Assembly: GCA_002343455.1 (NCBI GenBank)
Contig: DDSR01000439.1
Location: 1 to 14,892 of the forward strand
Length of the DNA: 14,892 nucleotides
Reading direction: 5' to 3'
DNA from: Deltaproteobacteria bacterium UBA2385
GTDB taxonomy: Bacteria > Myxococcota_A > UBA796 > UBA2385
The notes below the pieces were generated by a model. It searched no databases. It saw nothing but the letters and a program-made list of their open reading frames with translations, and was not told where the DNA came from. The position numbers and the translations under genes were made by a program. Below are positions 1 through 5,790 of the stretch, piece after piece. The first letter of the stretch is position 1. Each line of letters opens with the position of its first letter.

Positions 1-249
1 ATGCGCTACCATCCGCCCATGTCCCCTCACCTGCTGCTGGTGCTGCTCCTCATCCTTGCTTCCGCCTGCGCGCCTGCCTGCGCCTTGAGCACAAGCAGCG
101 ACGCCGTCGCCGCAGAGTTGGAGGAGCCTTGGACGCAGTCAGCTCAGGGCTGGGGCGAGGAGGTCCAGTTCGCCTACGCTTCTGCCCTTGCGGAAGAGGA
201 GGAGGCCCTGCTCTCCTGGGTCGAGAGCACCTGGCCAACCGCACCCTGA
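1..249 (+). CDS. Small putative lipoprotein or secreted protein, unknown function
   Basis: This short protein (82 residues from the first ATG, 76 from the ATG at 19) opens with a hydrophobic Leu-rich stretch followed by ASACAPAC, so it is very likely exported and may be lipidated on one of the cysteines. The lipobox is imperfect, because Ala rather than Leu stands at -3. The mature part is acidic, with a run of Glu and several Trp, and I recognise no family in it. The start at 19 puts the hydrophobic segment right at the N-terminus and lies six bases after a TACCAT motif that also occurs before two other genes. The gene could in principle begin upstream of the window. Codon use is GC-rich like its neighbours. 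Function unknown. Confidence 0.5.
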   Translation: MRYHPPMSPHLLLVLLLILASACAPACALSTSSDAVAAELEEPWTQSAQGWGEEVQFAYASALAEEEEALLSWVESTWPTAP

Positions 250-320
250 GCAGTCCGACCCCGCCAGAACCCCGGCTCGACGCTGACCTGGCCGACGAGC
301 GAGGGGACGGGCTGAGGCGG

Positions 321-370
321 ACGCCACAAAAGTCGGCAGGCGAGGACGCGCCTCGCGACTCTTGTGGCGT
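321..370. repeat. Long imperfect inverted repeat (hairpin) upstream of RAYT-like gene
   Basis: Bases 321-335 (ACGCCACAAAAGTCG) pair with 356-370 (CGACTCTTGTGGCGT) at 14 of 15 positions. Inside this, 341-345 (CGAGG) pair with 351-355 (CCTCG) around a five-base loop, leaving a five-base bulge at 336-340 on one side only. No T-run follows, so it is not a classic intrinsic terminator. It lies 72 bases after the stop of the small lipoprotein gene and about 130 bases before the preferred start of the transposase-like gene. REP-type palindromes recognised by RAYT proteins are commonly found in this kind of position; that link is inferred. Confidence 0.7.
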
Positions 371-381
371 TGGCCCCCTCT

Positions 382-432
382 GGCCCTCCGGCACCATCCG
401 GCCCTCCGGCCGCCCTCCCTTCGGGCCCTCCG
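382..432 (+). repeat. Three copies of GGCCCTCCG at multiples of three bases
   Basis: The nonamer GGCCCTCCG occurs at 382-390, 400-408 and 424-432, with offsets of 18 and 24 bases. In the frame of the downstream transposase-like gene the copies read as PSGPP-type units. They are therefore either a non-coding short repeat before the gene or a Pro-rich N-terminal extension of the protein, if translation starts at 364. Confidence 0.5.
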
Positions 433-498
433 ACCCCCATTGCGGATGTCACCGACTCGCCATCTTGCCCCTCCGCCCCTCGCGATACCGGCGCGTCC

Positions 499-1326
499 AT
501 GCAGTCCTGGCACCTCACCTTCCCGGCCCGTGGTCGGCTCGCGCTCTTCCCGACGGAGGCCCTCCGCCGCCAGGCCCTTCATCGCCTCGCCCCGACGGTC
601 ACGGACCGGGCTCTGCTCTTCTGCCTGGTCGACGACCACGTCCACCTCGTCTTGCGAGCGGAGCGGGCTGAGGCCGGTCGCATAGGGCAAGCGGTGCTCT
701 TCGCCCTGCGGGCGGTGGCACCTCACCTCCAACGCGCCCACATCCGCCCGGTCGAGGGTCGGTCGCACCTCCTCTGGCGGGTGCGCTACTGTTTGCAGCA
801 GCCCTCCCACCACGGCCTCCAGACCCACCCCGCACTGTACAGCGGATCCTGCCTGCCGGACCTGCTGGGTGCCCGCCTCCTGCCGGGCCTGCGGCTTTGT
901 CTGCACGAGGAGCTACCGCGACTGCGGGCAGGCGAGCTGCTCTCCCATGTCGGGCTATCCGAGGTCGGGCTATCCGAGGACCCGCTGGTAGAGCCCGATG
1001 AGGCCGAACTTCGAGGAGTCGGCTTTCATAGCTTGATGGAGGTCAGCGCGGCGGCCCTGGCCCTCGACCTGCCTCTCGCGGGACATGGCCCGCTGGCGGT
1101 AGCCGCCCGGATCGCGGTCGTGCAGCTCTCAGGCGCCAGCAACAAATCCCTGGGAGCCGAGCTGCAGGTGAGCAGGGAGACGCTTCGCCGCTACAGGTTG
1201 ACCGACGTGCAGCCTGGCCTGCAGCGCGCCATCGGACGCCAGCTCGCGCTCCGACAGCGGATGGCGGAGTCCGCCGGCCTGGTGAGGGACGAGCCCGTGG
1301 TATACCGGTTGGCATCTGCCGCTTGA
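499..1326 (+). CDS. REP-associated tyrosine transposase (RAYT/Y1 HUH)-like protein with C-terminal HTH
   Basis: The 275-residue protein has the layout of Y1/HUH single-strand transposases of the RAYT type. An N-terminal strand (WHLTFPARGR) comes first. CLVDDHVHLVL then supplies the metal-binding His-x-His (residues 47-49). A helix with Tyr97 in RYCLQQPSHHGL sits where RAYTs have the catalytic Tyr in YxxxNPVxxGL. Residues about 205-235 (SGASNKSLGAELQVSRETL) look like a helix-turn-helix of the kind seen in DnaA-type or regulator C-termini. RAYTs nick and rejoin REP hairpins and are usually single-copy and domesticated; that is family knowledge. I chose the ATG at 499 because homology begins at once; an in-frame ATG at 364 would add a 45-residue Pro-rich leader and lies inside the hairpin. 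No good Shine-Dalgarno is visible. Catalytic activity is not certain. Confidence 0.75.
   Translation: MQSWHLTFPARGRLALFPTEALRRQALHRLAPTVTDRALLFCLVDDHVHLVLRAERAEAGRIGQAVLFALRAVAPHLQRAHIRPVEGRSHLLWRVRYCLQQPSHHGLQTHPALYSGSCLPDLLGARLLPGLRLCLHEELPRLRAGELLSHVGLSEVGLSEDPLVEPDEAELRGVGFHSLMEVSAAALALDLPLAGHGPLAVAARIAVVQLSGASNKSLGAELQVSRETLRRYRLTDVQPGLQRAIGRQLALRQRMAESAGLVRDEPVVYRLASAA
949..978 (+). repeat. 15-base perfect tandem duplication inside the RAYT-like gene
   Basis: The unit GTCGGGCTATCCGAG is present twice in a row at 949-963 and 964-978. It keeps the frame and duplicates five residues (VGLSE), in the linker between the HUH-like domain and the HTH region. Confidence 0.9.
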
Positions 1327-1510
1327 AACGGCCAGCCAGCAGGAGCAGAGACGGACCCTCTTGCGGGTCGCCAACGATCCTGGCGAGTTCACGGTAGGAG
1401 TACAACACATGACCACTTGAGTTCGGTGAGGTGCACCGCGGAGGCGTCCGGGATGCTCGCGACACTCACCTGTCTCAACCCGCGTTCCCTCCCTGCACCC
1501 CCCGATGGGC

Positions 1511-1516
1511 TACCAT
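1511..1516 (+). promoter_or_regulatory. Possible -10 element (TACCAT) before the SUMF1-domain lipoprotein
   Basis: TACCAT is preceded a few bases upstream by a C-rich run (CACCCCCC at about 1497). It lies 29 bases before the lipoprotein ATG, which would give a leader of about 20 bases. The same hexamer lies in a similar position before the antiporter gene (14442-14447) and close to the first gene (7-12). No -35 box matching TTGACA is visible, so this is a pattern-based suggestion only. Confidence 0.25.
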
Positions 1517-1545
1517 CCCGGTGTACCCCTCCCCCTCTGGCCCTC

Positions 1546-2364
1546 ATGCACTCCCACCTCCTCCTCTCCCTCCTCCAACCCCTCCTGGCGTGCAGCGGCG
1601 ACACGGCCGGAGAGCGAGTGGTGACCAAGAGCGGGATGGTGATGCGCGTGATCCCGCCCGGCAGCTTCACGATGGGCTGCACGCCGGGGGCCGGGGAGTG
1701 TTTCACCGACGAGAAGCCCACCCAGGCGGTCATCCTGACGGTGCCCTTCCTGCTCGGCGAGACCGAGGTGACGCAGGGCCAGTGGCAGGCGGTGATGGGG
1801 AGCAACCCATCGCACTTCGCGTCCTGCGGCCCGGACTGCCCTGTAGAGCAGGTGAGCTGGCTGGACGCGGTGGCCTTCGCCAACGCCTTGTCGGAGACGG
1901 AGGGGTTGGAGAGCTGCTACCGGGTCTCCGGGGAGGCCGTGACCTGGCCGAGGGGCCTGGCCTGCACCGGCTACCGGCTACCGACCGAGGCCGAGTGGGA
2001 GCACGCGGCGCGGGCGGGAGGGGACACGACCTATGCGGGCAGCGCCGACATCGCAGCCGTTGTATGGTACAGGGACACCTCGGAACGAACGCCCCACCCG
2101 GTTGGAGGGAAGAGGGCCAACGCCTGGGGCCTGCACGATATGAACGGTAATGTCTGGGAGTGGACCTGGGACGCCTTTCAACCGTTTTCGGGAGGCGGCA
2201 CTGTGACTGACCCGATCGGGCCCGAGACGGGCCTCGAACGGTCCATCCGGGGCGGGGGCTTCGGCGACGGGAGCCGCGTCGTCCGGCTGGTGTTCCGCCG
2301 CCGGTTCTCGCCCGGCGGCCGCGGCTTCGACCTCGGCCTGCGGCTGGCGCGGACGAAACACTGA
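1546..2364 (+). CDS. SUMF1/FGE-domain lipoprotein lacking FGE catalytic cysteines
   Basis: The protein of 272 residues starts with a lipoprotein signal (LLLSLLQPLLAC, lipid Cys16) and is then a full SUMF1-type (formylglycine-generating-enzyme sulfatase) domain. The hallmarks run in order: PPGSFTMGC (38-45), ETEVTQGQW (72-80), VMGSNPSHF, VSWLDAVAFAN, GYRLPTEAEWEHAARAG (142-158), WGLHDMNGNVWEW (194-206), RGGGF (235-239), and GLRLAR at the end. True FGE has its two catalytic cysteines just after the RGGS motif; here that stretch (DGSRVVRLVFRRR) has none. Oxidation of sulfatase cysteines is therefore not expected, and the domain is more likely a binding or structural module at the cell surface. 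Several other Cys (45, 52, 94, 98, 124, 140) may form disulfides. The ATG at 1546 is chosen for the signal peptide; in-frame starts upstream would bury it. Confidence 0.85.
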   Translation: MHSHLLLSLLQPLLACSGDTAGERVVTKSGMVMRVIPPGSFTMGCTPGAGECFTDEKPTQAVILTVPFLLGETEVTQGQWQAVMGSNPSHFASCGPDCPVEQVSWLDAVAFANALSETEGLESCYRVSGEAVTWPRGLACTGYRLPTEAEWEHAARAGGDTTYAGSADIAAVVWYRDTSERTPHPVGGKRANAWGLHDMNGNVWEWTWDAFQPFSGGGTVTDPIGPETGLERSIRGGGFGDGSRVVRLVFRRRFSPGGRGFDLGLRLARTKH

Positions 2365-2416
2365 GCCGAGGGCTGCTCCGCTCGCTCACTCGGTCGGTCC
2401 CGGGGACAGGAACCCC

Positions 2417-2944
2417 TCACCCCACCAACGCCGCCAGCGCCCGCACCGTCGCCTGGTTTCGCCAGGTGCTGGTCAGTCCCAGGCAACGATCAAACCAGTC
2501 CGCCGTCAGCCGACTGCGCGCCGAGCCCCCGGGGTAGTGCGCGAAGACCTCGGCCCCCTGCACCACAAAACAGTCCGGCGGAGACCGAAGGGGATCCAGC
2601 GCCGCGACGCGCGCGGGATCCGGCTCCTGCGAGAGGAAGCCGACGTAGAGGTGCTTGTCCAGCGCGCCGGGGACCTGCAGCGGGTGCGCCTGGGCCAGTC
2701 GCCTCAGGTCCTGAGCCGAACGAACGATCACCGGCACGGCGAAGCCGAAGCGTGCGAGCAGCGCCGCTTCGAGCCGCGGGCCGAGATCGTCCCCGGGGCC
2801 CTCGACGACCGCGTTGCCGGACTGGATGTAGGTGCGGATCTCGCGGCAGCCGAGCGAGCTCAGCAGCTCTCGCAGCGCGGCCATCGGGACGCTGTGACGG
2901 CCACCGACGTTGATGCCGCGGAGGAGGAGGACCTGGGTGCTCAT
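2417..2944 (-). CDS. DUF1697 domain protein
   Basis: The 175-residue protein matches the DUF1697 family over its full length. It begins with the typical VLLLRGINVGG, continues with LGCREIRTYIQSGNAVVE (the conserved YxQSGN), and ends with the family's final helix (TSTWRNQATVRALAALV). The family's biochemical role is not established; members are soluble cytoplasmic proteins of this size. The ATG at 2944 is preferred over an in-frame start 18 codons upstream because the family motif starts immediately and an AGGA Shine-Dalgarno-like site lies eight bases before it. The gene is tail to tail with the SUMF1-domain gene and diverges from the small membrane protein gene. Confidence 0.88.
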   Translation of the reverse strand: MSTQVLLLRGINVGGRHSVPMAALRELLSSLGCREIRTYIQSGNAVVEGPGDDLGPRLEAALLARFGFAVPVIVRSAQDLRRLAQAHPLQVPGALDKHLYVGFLSQEPDPARVAALDPLRSPPDCFVVQGAEVFAHYPGGSARSRLTADWFDRCLGLTSTWRNQATVRALAALVG

Positions 2945-2963
2945 GGGGTGGTTCCTATCAAAA

Positions 2964-2976
2964 GAGTACGTTACTC
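2964..2976. promoter_or_regulatory. Inverted repeat GAGTA-CGT-TACTC in a divergent intergenic region
   Basis: Perfect five-base arms separated by three bases lie in the most AT-rich part of the 142-base gap between the divergent DUF1697 and small membrane protein genes. The site is 20 bases upstream of the DUF1697 start codon. It could be an operator, but it is short enough to arise by chance. Confidence 0.25.
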
Positions 2977-3086
2977 CATCATCCTGATTGTCCGCCAACG
3001 CTGCGATCCCGTTCCCAGGCTGATCTCACTCAGGCACGCCTCTTGCTGTATCTCCGCCCCCACCCTCCCGCACCCAGGACCTCCTC

Positions 3087-3296
3087 ATGAAGATCGCCGG
3101 ACTCATCCTCATTGTCATGGGTATCCTCGGGCTCGTGTACGGAGGCGTCACCTTGGTCTACCCGGACAAGGTCGTGGACGCGGGCCCGATCGAGATCACG
3201 GTCGACAAGAAGAAGAGCCTCCCCCTCCCGCCGCTGCTTGGGGTTGTGTCGGTGGGCATCGGGATCGGGTTTCTCGCGATGGGGAGCAGGAAGTAG
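3087..3296 (+). CDS. Small two-helix membrane protein, unknown function
   Basis: The 69-residue protein has a first membrane helix at about residues 4-25 (GLILIVMGILGLVYGGVTLV). A short polar loop with charged residues (DKVVDAGPIEITVDKKKS) and a second helix at about 47-66 (PPLLGVVSVGIGIGFLAMG) follow. Short proteins with this plan, including the K-rich turn followed by LPLPPLLG, recur in bacterial genomes as uncharacterised membrane proteins. I cannot name a family with confidence. The stop lies six bases from the stop of the convergent epimerase-like gene, and the 5' side faces the DUF1697 gene. The start is the first ATG before the helix; no strong ribosome binding site is visible. Confidence 0.7.
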   Translation: MKIAGLILIVMGILGLVYGGVTLVYPDKVVDAGPIEITVDKKKSLPLPPLLGVVSVGIGIGFLAMGSRK

Positions 3297-3302
3297 CCGC
3301 TC

Positions 3303-4184
3303 TCAGCGCAGCAGATCCCTGGCCCCCGCGGCGAACTCCCTCGGGACCCGGCCCGTGGCGGCGATCAGCTCGCCGGGGTCGGCGAGCTCGTCCTCGTCCA
3401 CGGCGGCGATCAGGTTGGGATCGAAGTCCGGGTGGTACTTCGCGGCGGCCACGAACAGCGCCTTGGGAAGGTGCAGCAGGCGGGGGTTGGTGCCCGCCGC
3501 CCGGGCGATGGTCTGGACGATCTCGTCGAAGGCCAGGGGCTGGGGGCCGCCGGCGTCGAAGGCCCGTCGCGGGAGACCGGCGTCGAGCAGGGCCAGGATC
3601 GCGCCCGAGAGGTCGTCGACGTGCAGGGGCTGGCGGCGGTAGCGCCCGTCGCCGATGACGGGGACGACGGGGCTGCGGCGGACGAGGTCGGCGAGGGTGT
3701 GGAAGCTCTCGCGGTGTCTCGGGCGGTGGGTGGCGAGGCGAGGGCCGTAGGGTGCGCTGGGGCGGACGACGGCCCAGGGCAGCCCGCTGTCCGCGAGGCG
3801 CTGCTCGTCCTCGCGGCGGCTCTCGGCGTAGGGGGTGCTGCGGCTCCAGTGCACGACGGTGCTGGAGGCGTAGACGGTGGGCCGGCCGAGCTCCAGCACG
3901 GCGTCCATCATGCTGCGGTTGGTCTGGACGGCGGCCTGGGCCGGGTCGACGCCCTTGCCGCCGGGCTCCTGGATCTTGCAGGCGATGTGCACGACGGCGT
4001 CGGCCTCGACCTGGCGCAGGCGGGTCACGTCGCGCGGGCGGCGCAGATCGGCCCGCAGGCAGGTGATCCCGGGCAGGGAGAGGGGGGTGGCGTAGTGAAC
4101 GGCGAAGACCTCGTGCTGCCGGGCCGCCAGCCGGCAGAAGTGGGCGCCAACGAAGCTCGATCCGCCGGTGACGAGCAGCCTCAT
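3303..4184 (-). CDS. NAD-dependent epimerase/dehydratase-family protein (extended SDR)
   Basis: The 293-residue protein has a Rossmann N-terminus with the extended-SDR nucleotide motif (LLVTGGSSFVG, residues 3-13). It also has ADLRR after strand 3, DAVVHIA at 62-68, YASSTVVHW at 105-113, RPSAPYGP at 141-148 and HVDDLSGAI at 188-196, all typical of sugar-nucleotide epimerase/dehydratase relatives. The usual catalytic YxxxK reads YAESR (Tyr119, Arg123), so the Lys is replaced by Arg. The substrate cannot be told from sequence. The start at 4184 is well supported by a perfect GGAGG six bases upstream and by the motif directly following; a much longer upstream frame is spurious. The gene diverges from the SDR gene over 64 bases, and the two could share regulation. 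Confidence 0.88.
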   Translation of the reverse strand: MRLLVTGGSSFVGAHFCRLAARQHEVFAVHYATPLSLPGITCLRADLRRPRDVTRLRQVEADAVVHIACKIQEPGGKGVDPAQAAVQTNRSMMDAVLELGRPTVYASSTVVHWSRSTPYAESRREDEQRLADSGLPWAVVRPSAPYGPRLATHRPRHRESFHTLADLVRRSPVVPVIGDGRYRRQPLHVDDLSGAILALLDAGLPRRAFDAGGPQPLAFDEIVQTIARAAGTNPRLLHLPKALFVAAAKYHPDFDPNLIAAVDEDELADPGELIAATGRVPREFAAGARDLLR

Positions 4185-4248
4185 CCATTGCCTCCGAGAG
4201 GCTCGCCTTTTAGCACGATCGGCGCCCCCCTCTCTCCCGGAACCGCCG

Positions 4249-5094
4249 ATGTCTGCCTCTCCCTTTCGTGACGACCTCCTCTCCGGCCGCGTGGCCCTGG
4301 TGACCGGCGGCGGGACGGGCATCGGGCTCGCCACGGCTCGGGAGCTGGCCCGCCAGGGGGCGACGGTGGTGATCGCCTCGCGCAAGGCCGAGAACGTCTT
4401 GCCGGCGGCGGCGGGCCTCTCCGCCGAGCTGGGGCGCCCGGTCCACGGCCTGGTCCTGGACATCCGCGACCGGGAGCGCATCGCGGCGGCGGTGGGCGAG
4501 CTGCTCGAGACCCACGGCGGGATCGACATCCTGGTCAACAACGGCGGCGGGCAGTACCTCTCCTCGGCCGAGCAGATCAGCGCCCGGGGCTGGGACGCGG
4601 TCATCGCCACCAACCTGACGGGCACCTGGGAGCTGACCCGCGAGGTCGCCCGGCGCTCGATGCTGGCCCGGGGCGGCTCGGTGGTGAACGTGACGATGCT
4701 GACGGCCCGGGGCTTCCCGGGGATGGCGCACTCGGTGGCGGCGCGGGCCGGGGTCGAGGGCCTCACCCGCACCCTGGCGGTGGAGTGGGCGACGGCGGGG
4801 ATCCGCGTGAACTGCGTGGCCCCCGGCATCATCGCCAGCAGCGGGCTGAACAACTACCCGGCGGGCCTGTCCCTGGGCCGCCAGATGCAGTCGACCATCC
4901 CGATGAAGCGCCTGGGGAGCTGCGAAGAGACGGCCTGGGCGATCGCCTTCCTGGCCGGACCGGTCGGCAGCTACATCACGGGCCAGACCCTGACGGTGGA
5001 CGGCGGCCGCAGCCTGTGGGGCGATGGCTGGCCGATCCCCGATCCGGAAGAGCTGCCCGAGGTCGTGCTGCCGAAGAACCCCTGGGAGGAGTAG
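4249..5094 (+). CDS. SDR-family oxidoreductase resembling peroxisomal trans-2-enoyl-CoA reductase
   Basis: The 281-residue classical SDR has TGGGTGIG (19-26) for cofactor binding, Arg45 after strand 2 (favouring NADPH), NNGG (97-100) and Asn122 in TNLTG. The C-terminal ITGQTLTVDGGRSL is also typical. In place of the usual Ser...YxxxK it has GFPGMAHSVAARAGVEGLT (156-173), with Ser and Arg at the Tyr and Lys positions. As I recall, peroxisomal trans-2-enoyl-CoA reductases (PECR) show a closely similar HSGAARAGV segment followed by VNCVAPG-like and DGGRSL segments. An enoyl-CoA or related reductase role in fatty-acid metabolism is therefore plausible but inferred. ATG 4249 is chosen because the SDR core begins soon after. 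It ends three bases from the stop of the convergent phosphatase gene. Confidence 0.88.
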   Translation: MSASPFRDDLLSGRVALVTGGGTGIGLATARELARQGATVVIASRKAENVLPAAAGLSAELGRPVHGLVLDIRDRERIAAAVGELLETHGGIDILVNNGGGQYLSSAEQISARGWDAVIATNLTGTWELTREVARRSMLARGGSVVNVTMLTARGFPGMAHSVAARAGVEGLTRTLAVEWATAGIRVNCVAPGIIASSGLNNYPAGLSLGRQMQSTIPMKRLGSCEETAWAIAFLAGPVGSYITGQTLTVDGGRSLWGDGWPIPDPEELPEVVLPKNPWEE

Positions 5095-5097
5095 CCG

Positions 5098-5790
5098 CTA
5101 CAGGCCTCCAGTGATGCCGAGGGCGACCACGGTGGCGTCGTCGGGCCCCTTGCGGCGGTGGACCTCGGCGACGACGCCGCGCACGAAGCGCTCGGGTTCG
5201 GCCTGGCAGCGCAGCCACCAGCCGGCCAACTCGGTGGGTCGCATCAGGCGGCTGACGCCGTCGGTGACCAGGACGTAGGCGTCGTCGGCCTGCACGGCCT
5301 CGCAGCGCACTTCGATCCGGTCGGAGACGACCGGGCCCATGCCCATGTAGGAGATGAGCTGGGCGCCGCGGCTCATCTCCTCGGACAAGGTGCTGACCCG
5401 GCCGGCCCTCACCCGAAAGATGCTGGAGTCGCCGATGTGCAGGGTGCAGGCCTGGTTGTGGCGCAGCCAGACAAGGGAGAGGGTGCAGGCGGCGTCCCCT
5501 CGCCCCCCCTCGCGCAGCTCCCAGTCGACCTCGCCGATCAGGCGCAGCAGATCGGTCAGGCCGAGCTCGAAGTCCTCGTGGAAGAGGCTGCGCAGGCGGC
5601 GGCAGGTGTGCTGGGCGGCCCAGCGGCCGCGGCGGGCGCTGCTGACCCCGTCGCAGACCGCGTAGAGGGCTCCGCCCTTGTTGGAGCGCACCATCAACCA
5701 GGCATCCTGGTTCTCGCTGTGGCTCAGGCCGCGGATCGACGCCGCCGACCCGCGCACATCGAGCAGGGTGATGGCTGGAAGCTCGATCAC
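5098..5790 (-). CDS. PP2C-family serine/threonine protein phosphatase
   Basis: The 230-residue protein shows the PP2C/PPM motif series. SENQDA (25-30) stands for the usual NEDA region with Asp29, and AVCDGVSS (44-51) carries the metal-binding Asp47-Gly48. HIGDSSIFRVRAG (118-130) matches the VGDSRxY motif, VLVTDGVS (173-180) carries Asp177, and GPDDATVVAL (215-224) is the last metal-binding Asp pair. It has no signal peptide or membrane helix, so it is a cytoplasmic Mn/Mg-dependent phosphatase, of the size of stand-alone bacterial Stp-type enzymes. No kinase is in the window. It begins with GTG at 5790, overlapping the TGA of the upstream MYXO-CTERM gene by four bases (GTGA), which implies translational coupling. 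Confidence 0.9.
   Translation of the reverse strand: MIELPAITLLDVRGSAASIRGLSHSENQDAWLMVRSNKGGALYAVCDGVSSARRGRWAAQHTCRRLRSLFHEDFELGLTDLLRLIGEVDWELREGGRGDAACTLSLVWLRHNQACTLHIGDSSIFRVRAGRVSTLSEEMSRGAQLISYMGMGPVVSDRIEVRCEAVQADDAYVLVTDGVSRLMRPTELAGWWLRCQAEPERFVRGVVAEVHRRKGPDDATVVALGITGGL

Noticed and set aside
321..370. Rho-independent terminator for the first gene
   Set aside because: The hairpin is not followed by a T-run (GGCCCCCTC follows) and is longer and more bulged than usual terminators.
139..906. Minus-strand open frame opposite the RAYT-like gene
   Set aside because: Low-complexity Arg/Gly-rich composition with no motif, while the plus strand shows the HUH motif and Tyr.
1368..1386. 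Six-base stem (TCGCCA/TGGCGA) after the RAYT-like gene
   Set aside because: Too short, with a seven-base loop and no T-run; likely chance.
2365..2416. Terminator between the convergent SUMF1-domain and DUF1697 genes
   Set aside because: Only four- or five-base arms could be found and no T-run on either strand.
4185..4853. N-terminal extension of the epimerase-like gene
   Set aside because: It would be antisense to the SDR gene and has Ser/Arg-rich shadow composition. The GGAGG-supported ATG at 4184 begins the Rossmann fold.
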